Below are positions 48,658 to 57,965 of a stretch of 64,000 bases of DNA, piece after piece. Under the pieces are notes generated by a model, which saw only the letters and a program-made list of their open reading frames with translations, did not search any database and had not been told where the DNA came from. Position 1 is the first letter of the stretch; each line of letters starts with the position of its first letter. The stretch is taken from positions 1,860,001 through 1,924,000 of the forward strand of contig NZ_CP050154.1 in assembly GCF_011617705.1 (NCBI RefSeq), written 5' to 3'. The DNA is from Brevibacterium limosum (GTDB lineage Bacteria; Actinomycetota; Actinomycetes; Actinomycetales; Brevibacteriaceae). Made by a program: the position numbers and the translations under genes.

Positions 48658-49560
48658 GTGAGGATTCTCGCCGCGGTGCTCGGCTCGCCCATCGCACACT
48701 CGAAGTCCCCGCTGCTCCATCGGGCTGCCTTCACGGCCCTCGGCATGGAATCCAGCGAGTACTCCCGGTTCGAGCTCGGAGCCGATGAGCTCGAGGGATT
48801 CCTCGACTCCCATCCCGACCACACCGGGTTCTCGCTGACGATGCCGTTGAAGGACCGGCTCGTCTCTCTCGCCGCCGAACGCGGGTGGAGGGTCGACGAG
48901 ACGGCCGCACTGACGGCAGCCGGCAATACCCTGGTCCGCCGCGGCGGTCGGGTGCAGGTGGCGAATACCGACGTCGAAGGCATCGTGCGTGTGATCTCTG
49001 CGCGCGCGGATGCGGAAGTCGAAGGTGCGGGAGACGGTCGGGCGACGATCCTCGGGGCCGGAGCCACGGCCGCCTCGGCGCTCGTGGCCTGCCGCGATCT
49101 CGGGATCACCCATGTGGACCTGCGCGTCCGCAACCCCGACCGCGCCCGCCGGGTCCTCGACCTGGCCGAGCGGATCGGACTGACCGCCTCGGTGGGGGAT
49201 CTGACCCGGATCGGCCCGTCGGCGATCGTCATCTCGACCCTCCCCGCCGAGGCGGCCCCCGACCCGGTCTGGGACGATTCCCGCACGAGGGGCGGCATCG
49301 CCCTCGACGTCGCCTACGCCGGTGATTCGACCTTCCTCACCGGGGCCGCCGCCCACGGTCTGCGACCTGTCGCCGGAACCGCCATGCTCGTCGAACAGGC
49401 CGTCGCCCAGTTCGAGATGTTCCTCGGTGCGGCACAGTCGGCAGCGGGAGACGCCGGGAACGGATCCGCGATCGACATCCGGGATCCGGGACTGCGGGAA
49501 CGCATCACCCGCGCCATGTACTCGGCCCTCGACGATCACGCTCCTTCGGCCCAAGGCTGA
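48658..49560 (+). CDS. aroE: Shikimate dehydrogenase
   Basis: The 300-residue enzyme reduces 3-dehydroshikimate to shikimate with NADPH, a chorismate-pathway step. The substrate-binding half has GSPIAHSKSPLLHRAAF and FSLTMPLKD, where the catalytic Lys of the usual VTxPxK motif is Lys in PLKD. The NADP half has ILGAGATAASAL, a variant of GxGGxA with Gly-Ala-Gly-Ala. The terminal GTAMLVEQAVAQFEMF is standard. The GTG start closely follows mltG. aroC and aroK are two and three genes further on. Confidence 0.93.
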   Translation: MRILAAVLGSPIAHSKSPLLHRAAFTALGMESSEYSRFELGADELEGFLDSHPDHTGFSLTMPLKDRLVSLAAERGWRVDETAALTAAGNTLVRRGGRVQVANTDVEGIVRVISARADAEVEGAGDGRATILGAGATAASALVACRDLGITHVDLRVRNPDRARRVLDLAERIGLTASVGDLTRIGPSAIVISTLPAEAAPDPVWDDSRTRGGIALDVAYAGDSTFLTGAAAHGLRPVAGTAMLVEQAVAQFEMFLGAAQSAAGDAGNGSAIDIRDPGLRERITRAMYSALDDHAPSAQG

Positions 49561-49588
49561 GACGGTCACAGTGGTGGAGACCGGGGTG

Positions 49589-50284
49589 ATGCATGGGATG
49601 GTCATCGGCGTGTCCGTACTCATCGCTGTGGTCGTCGGCCTGGTGCTGGCGCGGACTCTGCGCACCTGGATCGCCGATGACGCTCACGCCGCCGTTCTCG
49701 AGGGCTCCCGCGGGAACGTCGGACTCGTCATCGTCGGAACCCTCATCGCGGCGATCGGCAGCCTCGCGCTGCCCGTCGGTGAGGCGCTGAAGACTCCGGC
49801 CGACCACATCGGCGCAGCACTTCTGCTGGGCGCCGTCGCCGGGAGCACTCCGTTCCTCGTCCGCGCCGACGTCCTGGTCCGGCGACTGCCCGATCGGATC
49901 GTCTGGCCTCTCATCGGCATCGGTCTCGTCACCGCTGTCGTCGCCTCGGTTCTGGGCGGTTCGAGCGTCTGGTTCCTCGTCCTCTTCGCCGGGGTCACCG
50001 CCGCACTCCTCTTCGCCGGTCTGCACCTGCTGGGACGGGCCATGAACGCACGGACCATGGGGCTCGGCGATGTCAAACTCGCCTTCGTCGTGTTCTCCAC
50101 CGCCACCCTCTTCGATCCTTTCGCACCGGCCCTCGTCCTCGTGGCCATGATGTTCATCAGCGGGATCTGGGCGCTCATCGGCGCGATCCGGGCCGGTCGG
50201 GTGCGCGGGGTGACCATCGCCTTCGGACCCGCGATGCTATCCGGCATGTGGCTCGGGTGCCTGTTCGCACCGATCCTTTTGTAG
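49589..50284 (+). CDS. A24-family prepilin peptidase-like protein
   Basis: The 231-residue polytopic membrane protein has about six to seven hydrophobic segments. The two aspartates of the aspartyl prepilin peptidase family can be seen: one in the cytosolic loop [16 protein letters not shown] and one in the MGLGDVKL (GXGD) motif. The N-terminal Cys-rich methyltransferase domain of PilD is absent, so it resembles short CpaA/TadV-like enzymes. No pilin or pilus assembly genes lie nearby; a prepilin peptidase-like gene between aroE and aroC is a recurring actinobacterial arrangement. Start choice is uncertain (ATG 49589, or ATG 49598 or GTG 49571). Confidence 0.8.
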   Translation: MHGMVIGVSVLIAVVVGLVLARTLRTWIADDAHAAVLEGSRGNVGLVIVGTLIAAIGSLALPVGEALKTPADHIGAALLLGAVAGSTPFLVRADVLVRRLPDRIVWPLIGIGLVTAVVASVLGGSSVWFLVLFAGVTAALLFAGLHLLGRAMNARTMGLGDVKLAFVVFSTATLFDPFAPALVLVAMMFISGIWALIGAIRAGRVRGVTIAFGPAMLSGMWLGCLFAPILL

Positions 50285-50287
50285 AAT
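50282..50287 (+). promoter_or_regulatory. -10 box of aroC (leaderless)
   Basis: TAGAAT overlaps the stop codon of the prepilin peptidase gene. The aroC ATG follows after seven bases, too close for a ribosome site but right for a leaderless transcript. Confidence 0.45.
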
Positions 50288-50294
50288 CGGTGGA

Positions 50295-51494
50295 ATGTTG
50301 AGATGGCTGACTGCAGGCGAATCCCACGGCGAAGCGCTGACCGGGATCATTGAAGGGCTTCCCGCCCATGTACCGATCACCAGGGACGATATTCGTGCGA
50401 GCCTGGCTCGCCGCCGACTCGGCTATGGTCGCGGCGCACGAATGAAGTTCGAAGCCGACGATGTGCGCCTCCTCGGCGGCGTCCGACACGGGGAGACCTT
50501 GGGCTCACCCGTGGCGATCGAGGTCGGCAACACCGAATGGCCGAAATGGGAATCCGTGATGAGCTCGGACCCCGTCGACGCGTCCGAACTCGAAGGACTC
50601 GCGCGCAACGCCCCACTGACCCGTCCGCGCCCGGGCCATGCCGATATCGTCGGCATGCAGAAGTACGGCTTCGACGAAGCCCGCCCCGTGCTCGAACGGG
50701 CCTCGGCCCGGGAGACCGCGATGCGCGTGGCACTGGGCACGGTGGCCGCGAAGTTCCTCGGCGAGCTGGGCATCACCCTCGTCTCCCACACCGTCGCCAT
50801 CGGCGGCGCCGAACATGCCGCAGATGCGCTGCCCGAACTGCCGACCGCAGCCGATGTCGACGCTCTGGACGCCGATCCGGTCCGCTGCTTCGACGCCGAA
50901 CTCTCGGCGGCGATGGTGACCGAGATCGACGCGGCGAAGAAGTCCGGGGACACCCTCGGCGGAGTCGTCGAAGTCCTCGCCTACGATCTGCCTCCGGGAC
51001 TCGGCTCCCATGTCCATTGGGACCGTCGTCTCGACTCCCGCCTGGCCGGTGCCCTCATGGGCATCCAGGCGATCAAAGGAGTCGAGGTCGGGGACGGGTT
51101 CCTCACCACGAAGCGTCCCGGCTCGAAAGCCCATGACGAACTCGCCGTCGGCGAGGACGGTCTCCGCCGCACGAGCAACCGCGCCGGCGGCACCGAGGGC
51201 GGAATGTCCACGGGCGGTCCGCTGCGTGTGCGGGCGGGAATGAAGCCGATCGCCACCGTCCCGCGCGCCCTGTCCACCGTCGACGTCGAAACCGGTGAAG
51301 CCGCGAAGGCGAACCACCAGCGCTCCGACGTCTGCGCGGTGCCCGCCTCCGGAGTCGTCGCCGAAGCCATGGTGGCTCTCGTGCTCGCCGAGGCGGTCGT
51401 CGAGAAGTTCGGCGGAGACTCCGTCGCCGAGACGAAGCGGAACCTGGACGCCTACGTCGCGGCCATTCCGGAGAACCTCCGTATCGGGCGATGA
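50295..51494 (+). CDS. aroC: Chorismate synthase
   Basis: The 399-residue FMN-dependent enzyme converts 5-enolpyruvylshikimate 3-phosphate to chorismate. All three family signatures are visible: [17 protein letters not shown] at the start, [11 protein letters not shown] with RPRPGHAD, and [14 protein letters not shown], with [21 protein letters not shown] later. The product should start with [14 protein letters not shown]. The ATG lies seven bases after a -10 box. Its stop overlaps the aroK ATG. Confidence 0.97.
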   Translation: MLRWLTAGESHGEALTGIIEGLPAHVPITRDDIRASLARRRLGYGRGARMKFEADDVRLLGGVRHGETLGSPVAIEVGNTEWPKWESVMSSDPVDASELEGLARNAPLTRPRPGHADIVGMQKYGFDEARPVLERASARETAMRVALGTVAAKFLGELGITLVSHTVAIGGAEHAADALPELPTAADVDALDADPVRCFDAELSAAMVTEIDAAKKSGDTLGGVVEVLAYDLPPGLGSHVHWDRRLDSRLAGALMGIQAIKGVEVGDGFLTTKRPGSKAHDELAVGEDGLRRTSNRAGGTEGGMSTGGPLRVRAGMKPIATVPRALSTVDVETGEAAKANHQRSDVCAVPASGVVAEAMVALVLAEAVVEKFGGDSVAETKRNLDAYVAAIPENLRIGR

Positions 51495-52129
51495 ACCACA
51501 CCCCGCTGCCCAAACCGGTTCCACCCCTGGAACCGGTCCCCGCCGCGCTGTCGCGCATCGTGCTCTCCGGCCCGCCGGCGGCAGGGAAGTCGACGATCGG
51601 TCGGCTGCTCGCCGATCGCCTCGGCCTGCCGCTGACGGACACGGACGCGAATATCGTCGACAAGTACGGGGTCATCTCGGAGATCTTCGTCGAACGCGGC
51701 GAAGACCACTTCCGGCGCATCGAACGTGAGGTCGTGCGCAGAGCACTGCGTCGTCTGCTCGATCGGCCGGGCATCGTGTCACTGGGCGGAGGGGCGATCC
51801 TCAACCCGGGCACGCGGGCACAGCTGAAGCATCCGGCGATCAAGGTCGTGCACATCGATATCGACCTCGACACCGTGGCACAGCGGCTCACCGCCCCGCA
51901 TCGGCCGCTGCTGCGCGGCGCCGGAAGCCCGGTGGAGAACTGGCTGGCGCTGGTCACCGAACGCGAACCGCTGTACGAACAGGTCGCGACCTTCCGGGTG
52001 CAGGCCTCGAACTCACCGCCGTCGACGGTCGTCAACCGCGTCGTCGACGTGCTCACCGGTCTGCAGCGGGCCGAGGAGTATGCGAAGTACGCCAGCCCGG
52101 ACGAGGACGGACTCCGACCCGAGAACTGA
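51491..52129 (+). CDS. aroK: Shikimate kinase
   Basis: The 212-residue kinase phosphorylates shikimate at O3. Walker A is GPPAAGKST (about residue 31), [11 protein letters not shown] holds the shikimate-binding Asp pair, [12 protein letters not shown] the binding Arg, SLGGGAIL the Gly triplet, and HRPLLRG the lid arginine. It is longer than the usual 170-residue kinase because of a Pro-rich N-terminal extension and an acidic C-terminal tail. Overlap with aroC by four bases indicates coupling. A terminator-like structure follows, separating it from aroB. Confidence 0.94.
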   Translation: MNHTPLPKPVPPLEPVPAALSRIVLSGPPAAGKSTIGRLLADRLGLPLTDTDANIVDKYGVISEIFVERGEDHFRRIEREVVRRALRRLLDRPGIVSLGGGAILNPGTRAQLKHPAIKVVHIDIDLDTVAQRLTAPHRPLLRGAGSPVENWLALVTEREPLYEQVATFRVQASNSPPSTVVNRVVDVLTGLQRAEEYAKYASPDEDGLRPEN

Positions 52130-52136
52130 GCTCAGA

Positions 52137-52187
52137 CCCGGCGGTGAGACGGTTCCGACCAAACCGGTCAGGCGTTTCGCCGCCGGG
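52137..52187 (+). terminator. Stem-loop between aroK and aroB
   Basis: Arms CCCGGCGG and CCGCCGGG (8 bp) continue inward with six further pairs or wobbles, and the loop holds a second small GACC/GGTC hairpin. It lies eight bases after the aroK stop. Confidence 0.6.
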
Positions 52188-52300
52188 TGCCTGTGAGGGC
52201 TAGGCTGGGTCCGGCCGGCGGATTCGGTTCCTCGACCCCGTGCACCCACCGGCCGACAAGCGCTTGAGAGAAGACGATGAACGATCAGGAAGACGGACGA

Positions 52301-53422
52301 ATGAGCCTCACACGCATCAATGTGGACGCCGGCGGGAACTACCCCGTCCTCGTCGGCCAGGGCCTGCTCGGCGAACTGCCGGAGCTGCTCGGAAACCGCG
52401 TCGAGAAGGTGCTCGTCATCCACCCCCGCGCCCTGCGCACCACCGGCGAGACCGTCCGCGACGACCTCTCCGCAGCCGGCCTCGAGGCCGTGGCCGCGGA
52501 GATTCCCGACGCGGAAGAGGCCAAGCACGTCCAGGTCGCGGCCTTCTGCTGGCAGGTCCTCGGCCAATCCGACTTCACCCGCAGCGATGCCATCGTCACC
52601 GTCGGCGGGGGAGCCGTGAGCGACCTCGGCGGGTTCGTCGCCGCCACCTGGCTGCGCGGACTCAAGGTCATCCACATCCCCACCACCGTCCTCGGAATGG
52701 TCGACGCCTCCATCGGCGGCAAGACCGGAATCAACACCGCCGAAGGCAAGAACCTCGTCGGTTCCTTCCACGCTCCCGCCGGAGTCCTCGTCGACCTCGA
52801 CACGCTGGGAACTCTGCCGGAGAACGAACTGTTCACCGGACTCGCCGAGGTGGTCAAGACCGGATTCATCGCCGACCCCGCGATCCTCGATCTCGTATCG
52901 AACCATTCGAAGGACGAGATCGCCGATGTGCACGGTCCCGTTCTGCGCGAACTCATCGAACGCTCCATCCGGGTCAAGGCCGATGTCGTCTCCAGCGACT
53001 TCAAGGAATCCGGACGCCGGGAGATCCTCAACTACGGACACACGCTCGGCCATGCGATCGAACACAAGGAGCGCTACCAATGGCGCCACGGCGCCGCCGT
53101 ATCCGTGGGCATGGTCTTCGCCGCCGAGGTGGCCTCGATGATCAAGAGCCTGCCCTACGAAGTCGTCGACCTCCACCGTGAGCTGCTCGGCAAGCTCGGA
53201 CTGCCCGTCGGCTACCGCTCCGATGTGTGGCCCCAGCTGCTGGACACGATGAAGAGGGACAAGAAGGCCCGCGGAGCGATGCTGCGGATGGTGCTGCTGG
53301 GCGGTATCGGTGAACCCAGCACGGTCGAGATCCCCGACGCCTCGATCCTCTTCACCGCCTACCAGGAGATCGGCGAGGATTCGCCGACGGTTCCCCTCGG
53401 CATCGGCCTCGGGCTCAACTGA
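52301..53422 (+). CDS. aroB: 3-dehydroquinate synthase
   Basis: The 373-residue NAD- and metal-dependent enzyme makes 3-dehydroquinate from DAHP, the second chorismate-pathway step. The NAD-binding segment GGGAVSDLGGFVAATWLRG, VDASIGGKTGIN, the GLAEVVKTGF metal Glu and the NYGHTLGHAIEH metal histidines are all present. The ATG at 52301 is preferred because AGGAAG precedes it and the family N-terminus follows. An ATG at 52277 would add eight residues with a weaker site. It has its own position after a terminator and is followed by efp. Confidence 0.95.
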   Translation: MSLTRINVDAGGNYPVLVGQGLLGELPELLGNRVEKVLVIHPRALRTTGETVRDDLSAAGLEAVAAEIPDAEEAKHVQVAAFCWQVLGQSDFTRSDAIVTVGGGAVSDLGGFVAATWLRGLKVIHIPTTVLGMVDASIGGKTGINTAEGKNLVGSFHAPAGVLVDLDTLGTLPENELFTGLAEVVKTGFIADPAILDLVSNHSKDEIADVHGPVLRELIERSIRVKADVVSSDFKESGRREILNYGHTLGHAIEHKERYQWRHGAAVSVGMVFAAEVASMIKSLPYEVVDLHRELLGKLGLPVGYRSDVWPQLLDTMKRDKKARGAMLRMVLLGGIGEPSTVEIPDASILFTAYQEIGEDSPTVPLGIGLGLN

Positions 53423-53456
53423 CCTCGCCGGGATGGAAGGCTCCCGCTGAGCTTGC

Positions 53457-53462
53457 TAGACT
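53457..53462 (+). promoter_or_regulatory. -10 box before efp
   Basis: TAGACT lies 108 bases before the efp GTG, giving a leader of about 100 bases. No matching -35 is clear. The hexamer is the same as at several other starts in the window. Confidence 0.4.
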
Positions 53463-53569
53463 TGCCCAGTGGCGCGTTCGTCGACCCCGCACCCCGGGGC
53501 GATCAGGCGCGTCTTGCCGACTGCGATCACCGTTCGGTGATCAGGACTGAACCGAAGAAGGACGAATTA

Positions 53570-54130
53570 GTGGCGACAACGAACGACCTGAAGAACGGCC
53601 TTGTGCTCAACCTCGACAACCAGCTGTGGCAGGTGCTGGAGTTCCAGCACGTCAAGCCCGGCAAGGGGCCGGCGTTCGTTCGCACCAAGCTCAAGAGCGT
53701 GACGAGCGGCAAGATCATCGACAGGACCTTCAATGCCGGCACCAAGGTCGAGACCGCGAACGTCGACCGCCGCGATATGCAGTACCTCTACCATGACGGC
53801 ACCGATTACGTGTTCATGGATTCCGAGGACTACGATCAGGTCAACATCTCCGCAGAGCTCGTCGGCGATGCCGCGAACTATATGCTCGAGAACCAGCAGC
53901 TGCAGATCTCCTTCCACGAAGGCACCCCGCTGTCGGTGGAGCTGCCGCCCTCGGTGGAGCTGACCATCACCCACACGGAACCCGGACTCCAGGGCGACCG
54001 TTCGACCGGCGGTTCGAAGCCGGCGACCCTCGAGACCGGCTACGAGATCCAGGTGCCCCTGTTCCTCGAAGAAGGCGTGAAGGTCAAGGTCGACACCCGC
54101 AGCGGCGACTACCTCGGACGCGTCAAGTAA
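53570..54130 (+). CDS. efp: Elongation factor P
   Basis: The 186-residue three-domain beta protein relieves ribosome stalling at polyproline. The N-terminal KOW-like domain ends in the loop [16 protein letters not shown], whose Lys at the tip (KPGKG) is the position modified in other bacteria. Two OB domains follow, with [13 protein letters not shown] and GDYLGRVK at the end. The GTG at 53570 has AAGAAGGA upstream; the open frame extends farther 5' without similarity. nusB begins immediately after its stop. Confidence 0.96.
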   Translation: MATTNDLKNGLVLNLDNQLWQVLEFQHVKPGKGPAFVRTKLKSVTSGKIIDRTFNAGTKVETANVDRRDMQYLYHDGTDYVFMDSEDYDQVNISAELVGDAANYMLENQQLQISFHEGTPLSVELPPSVELTITHTEPGLQGDRSTGGSKPATLETGYEIQVPLFLEEGVKVKVDTRSGDYLGRVK

Positions 54131-54541
54131 GTGGCATCGGCACGTACTCGAGCCCGCCGCAGGGCTCTTGAGCTGCTCTTCGAAGCCGGGCAGCGTCGGA
54201 TGGCCATGGACGAACTCGTCACCATGCGATCGAACGATCCCGACTACCCGATGAAGGAATACGCGGTCGAGATCGTCAGGGGCATCACCGAGAAGCAGGC
54301 GGAGATCGACGAGATCATCTCCACCTACGCGCAAGGCTGGACCCTGGACCGCATGCCGGCCGTCGACCGGTCGCTGCTGGAGATCGGAACCTGGGAGATG
54401 CTGTTCAACGACGAGGTCCCCGACAAGGTGGCCATCGACGAAGCAGTGTCTCTGGCCAGGCAGTTCTCCACAGATGACTCACCGGGCTTCGTCTCGGGGC
54501 TGCTCTCGCGCATCCTCGACGTCAAACCGACACTCATCTGA
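54131..54541 (+). CDS. nusB: Transcription antitermination protein NusB
   Basis: The 136-residue all-helical protein binds boxA RNA with S10 (NusE) in rRNA antitermination and ribosome biogenesis. The N-terminal [18 protein letters not shown] is the Arg-rich RNA-binding helix, and [21 protein letters not shown] with [12 protein letters not shown] are family signatures. The GTG start directly abuts the efp stop. Two tandem hairpins follow the gene, ahead of the pyrimidine promoter. Confidence 0.95.
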   Translation: MASARTRARRRALELLFEAGQRRMAMDELVTMRSNDPDYPMKEYAVEIVRGITEKQAEIDEIISTYAQGWTLDRMPAVDRSLLEIGTWEMLFNDEVPDKVAIDEAVSLARQFSTDDSPGFVSGLLSRILDVKPTLI

Positions 54542-54546
54542 GTCGG

Positions 54547-54590
54547 CGGGTCCGCACTCCGGACCCGACCGCCGGTGGGCGTCCCACCGG
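54547..54590 (+). terminator. Tandem hairpin terminators after nusB
   Basis: The first hairpin has 8-bp arms CGGGTCCG/CGGACCCG (54547-54554 and 54560-54567) and a 5-base loop. The second has CCGGTGGG/CCCACCGG (54572-54579 and 54583-54590) and a CGT loop. They insulate efp-nusB from the pyr operon. Confidence 0.75.
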
Positions 54591-54593
54591 GTC

Positions 54594-54599
54594 TACAAT
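54594..54599 (+). promoter_or_regulatory. -10 box of the pyrimidine operon
   Basis: TACAAT lies 52 bases before the pyrR ATG and four bases after the second hairpin. It would start the transcript near 54606, so the PyrR-binding loop forms at the very 5' end. The -35 region falls inside the hairpin and is not consensus. Confidence 0.55.
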
Positions 54600-54611
54600 C
54601 GAATCGAACCA

Positions 54612-54641
54612 CTCCTTTAACCACCGTCCAGAGAGGCGGAG
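54612..54641 (+). promoter_or_regulatory. PyrR-binding RNA loop covering the pyrR ribosome site
   Basis: CTCC and GGAG form the lower stem, enclosing CTTTAACCACC and GTCCAGAGAGGC. This closely matches the conserved PyrR-binding loop of pyr mRNAs (TTTAA ... GTCC-GAGAGGC). The 3' arm, GGAG, is part of the GGAGAAGGGG ribosome-binding site ten bases before the ATG. Binding of PyrR with UMP or UTP should therefore block translation; no attenuator terminator follows. Confidence 0.85.
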
Positions 54642-54651
54642 AAGGGGAAAT

Positions 54652-55203
54652 ATGACACAGCGAACAGTGCTGGACGCCCCCGATATCTCGCGGGCGATCA
54701 CCCGCATCGCTCACGAGATCATCGAATCCAATAAGGGCAGCGACGATCTCGTCCTCCTCGGCATCCCGCGCCGCGGAGTACCGCTGGCCCACCGGCTCGC
54801 CGAGGCGATCGCCTCGATCTCCGGGCCGCCCGCGACCGCAGCAGAACTGGCCGGCAGCCTCGACATCACGATGTACCGCGACGATCTGCGCGGCGGCTCG
54901 TACCGGGCACCGGAACCCACATCCATCCCGACCGCGGGCATCGATGCGAAGACCGTCGTCCTCGTCGACGATGTGCTCTTCTCCGGACGCACCATCCGCG
55001 CCGGTCTCGATGCTCTCGCCGATGTCGGCCGTCCCGCCAAGGTCCGCCTCGCCGTCCTCGTCGACCGCGGGCACCGGGACCTGCCCATCCGCGCCGACCA
55101 TGTGGGCAAGAACCTGCCGACGTCGAGCAGCGAACGCGTCAACGTCTCCCTGACCGAAATCGACGGAGACGATGCCGTGACCATCTCGGGGGGCCGCGGA
55201 TGA
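54652..55203 (+). CDS. pyrR: Bifunctional pyr operon regulator / uracil phosphoribosyltransferase PyrR
   Basis: The 183-residue protein binds pyr mRNA in response to UMP/UTP and also has uracil phosphoribosyltransferase activity. The PRPP loop [21 protein letters not shown] is typical, as are [22 protein letters not shown] and [20 protein letters not shown]. It heads the operon and its own RNA target lies in the leader, so autoregulation is expected. The stop overlaps the pyrB ATG by four bases. Confidence 0.97.
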   Translation: MTQRTVLDAPDISRAITRIAHEIIESNKGSDDLVLLGIPRRGVPLAHRLAEAIASISGPPATAAELAGSLDITMYRDDLRGGSYRAPEPTSIPTAGIDAKTVVLVDDVLFSGRTIRAGLDALADVGRPAKVRLAVLVDRGHRDLPIRADHVGKNLPTSSSERVNVSLTEIDGDDAVTISGGRG

Positions 55204-56180
55204 AGCATCTGCTCGACACCGCCTCACTCAGCCGCGAGGACGCCATCGCCATCCTCGACATCGCCGAGGAGATGACTCTCGTCTCCGAACGCGAAGTCAA
55301 GAAGCTGCCCGTGCTGCGCGGACGCACCGTGGTCAACCTGTTCTTCGAGGACTCCACCCGCACACGACTGTCCTTCGAGGCCGCGGCCAAACGGCTGTCG
55401 GCGGACGTGCTCAACTTCTCCGCCCAAGGCTCGTCCGTGTCGAAGGGCGAGAGCCTCCAGGACACCATCCAGACGGTCTCGGCCATGGGCGCCGATGCCA
55501 TCGTCGTCCGCCACTCCGGGGCCGGCACCGCTCATCGCCTCGCCCACACCGGGTGGATCGACGTCCCCGTCGTCAACGCCGGCGACGGCACCCACGAGCA
55601 CCCCACCCAAGCCCTGCTCGACGCGTTCACCCTGCGCCGGGCACTGGCCGGAGTCCCCGCCTCGGGACCGGTGACCGGAGGACCGCGCGGTCAGGGACTC
55701 GACGGCGCGAAGGTCGCGATCGTCGGAGACGTCCTGCACTCCCGGGTGGCACGATCGAACGTACACCTGCTCGCCCGCCTCGGTGCAGACGTCCACCTCA
55801 TCGCCCCACCCACCCTGCTGCCCTGGGGAGTGGAGGACTGGCCGGTGACCGTTCACTTCGACTTCGATTCGGCACTGAGCTCCGAGGACTTCGCGGCAGT
55901 GATGATGCTGCGGGTCCAGCACGAGCGGATGCACGAATCCTTCTTCCCCAACGAACGCGAGTACGCCCGTCTGTGGGGACTGAGCGCGGCCCGACTGGCC
56001 ACCCTGCCCGAGTCGACCTTCATCATGCACCCGGGCCCCATGAACCGCGGTTTCGAAATCTCCGCTGCCGCAGCGGACTCACCCCGCGCCCTCGTCCTCG
56101 ACCAAGTCGAGAACGGAGTGAGCGTGCGCATGGCGGTCCTCTACCGTCTGCTGACCGGTCAGGAGGAGACCAATGACTGA
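55200..56180 (+). CDS. pyrB: Aspartate carbamoyltransferase catalytic subunit
   Basis: The 326-residue enzyme condenses carbamoyl phosphate with aspartate, the first committed step to UMP. The carbamoyl-phosphate loop is [13 protein letters not shown], the 80s loop is [12 protein letters not shown], and [26 protein letters not shown] and MHPGPMNRG complete the site. No regulatory pyrI subunit is nearby, normal for Gram-positives. It overlaps pyrR by four bases and pyrC by eight. Confidence 0.97.
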   Translation: MKHLLDTASLSREDAIAILDIAEEMTLVSEREVKKLPVLRGRTVVNLFFEDSTRTRLSFEAAAKRLSADVLNFSAQGSSVSKGESLQDTIQTVSAMGADAIVVRHSGAGTAHRLAHTGWIDVPVVNAGDGTHEHPTQALLDAFTLRRALAGVPASGPVTGGPRGQGLDGAKVAIVGDVLHSRVARSNVHLLARLGADVHLIAPPTLLPWGVEDWPVTVHFDFDSALSSEDFAAVMMLRVQHERMHESFFPNEREYARLWGLSAARLATLPESTFIMHPGPMNRGFEISAAAADSPRALVLDQVENGVSVRMAVLYRLLTGQEETND

Positions 56181-57486
56181 TTACCTCATCCGCGGTGCCG
56201 ATGTGCTCGGACGCGGCGTCGCCGATGTCGCGATTAGCGACGGACGCATCGTCGACCCCGAACTCCTGGGCTCAGGCGACTGCGAGACCGTCGATGCCGC
56301 AGGCCTCGTGGCCCTGCCGGGACTCGTCGACATGCACACCCACCTGCGCGAACCGGGCAAGGAAGATGCCGAGACCGTCCTCACCGGATCCCGGTCGGCG
56401 GCGTCGGGCGGATTCACCTGCGTCCACGCCATGGCCAACACCGCGCCCGTGGCCGACACCGCCGGAGTCGTCGAACAGGTGCACCGCCTCGGTCGCGCCG
56501 CCGGATTCACCGAAGTCGTGCCCGTCGGTGCCGTGACCACCGGGCTCGAAGGCCGGCAGCTGGCCGAACTGGGTGCCATGGCACGTTCGGGTGCCCGCGT
56601 GCGGATGTTCTCGGACGACGGCATCTGCGTCTCCGATCCGCTGCTCATGCGCCGCGCCCTCGAATACGTCAAGACCTTCGACGGGATCATCGCCCAGCAC
56701 GCACAGGAACCGCGTCTGACCGAAGGCGCGCAGATGAACGAGGGAACGGTCTCGGCCGAACTCGGACTGCCCGGCTGGCCCGCCGTCGCCGAGGAGTCGA
56801 TCATCGCCCGCGATGTGCTCCTGGCCGAACACGTCGGGTCCCGACTGCACATCTGCCATGTCTCCACGGCCGGCAGCGTCGACCTGATCCGCTGGGCCAA
56901 GGCCCGGGGGATCGCCGTGACCGCCGAGGTGACTCCGCACCACCTCATGCTCACCGACGAACTCGTGCGCACCTTCGACCCTGTGTTCAAGGTCAATCCT
57001 CCGCTGCGCACAGATCGGGACGTGCAGGCGCTCCGGGCTGCCCTGGCCGACGGCACGATCGACGTCGTCGGCACCGACCACGCCCCACACACCTCCGAAC
57101 ACAAATGCAGCGAGTGGACCGCCGCAGCCATGGGCATGGTCGGTATGGAATCCGCCCTGTCCATCGTCGTCGCCGCCATGGCCGACCACGACTTCGACTT
57201 CGGCGATGTGGCCCGTGTGATGTCCGCGGCCCCGGCCCGCATCACCGGAGCCTCCGGGCACGGCAGCCTCGAGATCGGGGCGAGCGCGAACATCGTCCTC
57301 GTCGACCCGGCCGCACCGCACCGCATCGAACCCGCCGACCACGCCACGAAGGGACGCAACAATCCCTTCGCCGGCATCGCCGTGACCGCACAGGTCACCG
57401 ACACCTTCTTCTACGGCCACCGGGTACTGGCCGCAGGGGCTCTCACCACACCCCACCCGGCAGGAGCAACATGGACCGAACAGTAG
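56173..57486 (+). CDS. pyrC: Dihydroorotase (class I)
   Basis: The 437-residue amidohydrolase cyclises carbamoyl aspartate to dihydroorotate. The zinc-binding [10 protein letters not shown] (HXH) lies near residue 59. The later metal residues fall in a Gln-His-Ala stretch, in [11 protein letters not shown] and in TPHHLML, with the catalytic Asp in GTDHAPH. The Lys usually carbamylated in many amidohydrolases is replaced by Asp in class I enzymes, consistent with the DDGICV region here. Its last 16 bases overlap the next gene. Confidence 0.96.
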   Translation: MTDYLIRGADVLGRGVADVAISDGRIVDPELLGSGDCETVDAAGLVALPGLVDMHTHLREPGKEDAETVLTGSRSAASGGFTCVHAMANTAPVADTAGVVEQVHRLGRAAGFTEVVPVGAVTTGLEGRQLAELGAMARSGARVRMFSDDGICVSDPLLMRRALEYVKTFDGIIAQHAQEPRLTEGAQMNEGTVSAELGLPGWPAVAEESIIARDVLLAEHVGSRLHICHVSTAGSVDLIRWAKARGIAVTAEVTPHHLMLTDELVRTFDPVFKVNPPLRTDRDVQALRAALADGTIDVVGTDHAPHTSEHKCSEWTAAAMGMVGMESALSIVVAAMADHDFDFGDVARVMSAAPARITGASGHGSLEIGASANIVLVDPAAPHRIEPADHATKGRNNPFAGIAVTAQVTDTFFYGHRVLAAGALTTPHPAGATWTEQ

Positions 57487-57965
57487 GCACACTCATCGTC
57501 GCCGCAGTCATCCTCCTCGTGATCGTCGCGATCGCATGGGGATGGAGCCGACGCAAACGGGCCCAGGCGCAAGTCGTGATTCCGCCGAAGCCCCATCTGG
57601 GGATCAAGCCCGTGGCCGATCCCGTCGAAGGCTCCTATGTGTCGACGACGAAGGCCGGTCATCCGCTCGAACGCGTCGCCGTCCACGGTCTGGGCATCCG
57701 CACCACCGGGGAACTCGTCGTCACCGACGGGGGAGTGATCATGGACCTGGCCGGCCGCGAAGACTTCCTCATCCCGCGCCGCGACATCGTCTCCGTGGAC
57801 ACCACGAACGGGATGATCGGCAAATTCGTCGAACGCGGAGGCATCATCCGCATCACCTGGCACCTCGGCGACACCCTCGTCGACACGGGCTTCCGCGCCC
57901 GCTACGCCGCGTCCACCACCCCCACCGTCGACCGCATCCGCGACATGATCGAAGAGGCACAATGA
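57471..57965 (+). CDS. Small single-pass membrane protein of the pyr operon (PH-like fold)
   Basis: The 164-residue protein has one N-terminal transmembrane helix (about residues 6-25; [21 protein letters not shown]). A basic stretch follows, then a soluble beta-rich domain ([14 protein letters not shown] start, [43 protein letters not shown]) that resembles a bacterial PH-like domain. Orthologues occupy the same place between pyrC and carA in other actinobacteria (for example Rv1382 in Mycobacterium tuberculosis), with no established function. The ATG at 57471 has AGGAG just upstream. It overlaps pyrC by 16 bases and carA by four, so it is surely cotranscribed. Confidence 0.82.
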   Translation: MDRTVGTLIVAAVILLVIVAIAWGWSRRKRAQAQVVIPPKPHLGIKPVADPVEGSYVSTTKAGHPLERVAVHGLGIRTTGELVVTDGGVIMDLAGREDFLIPRRDIVSVDTTNGMIGKFVERGGIIRITWHLGDTLVDTGFRARYAASTTPTVDRIRDMIEEAQ

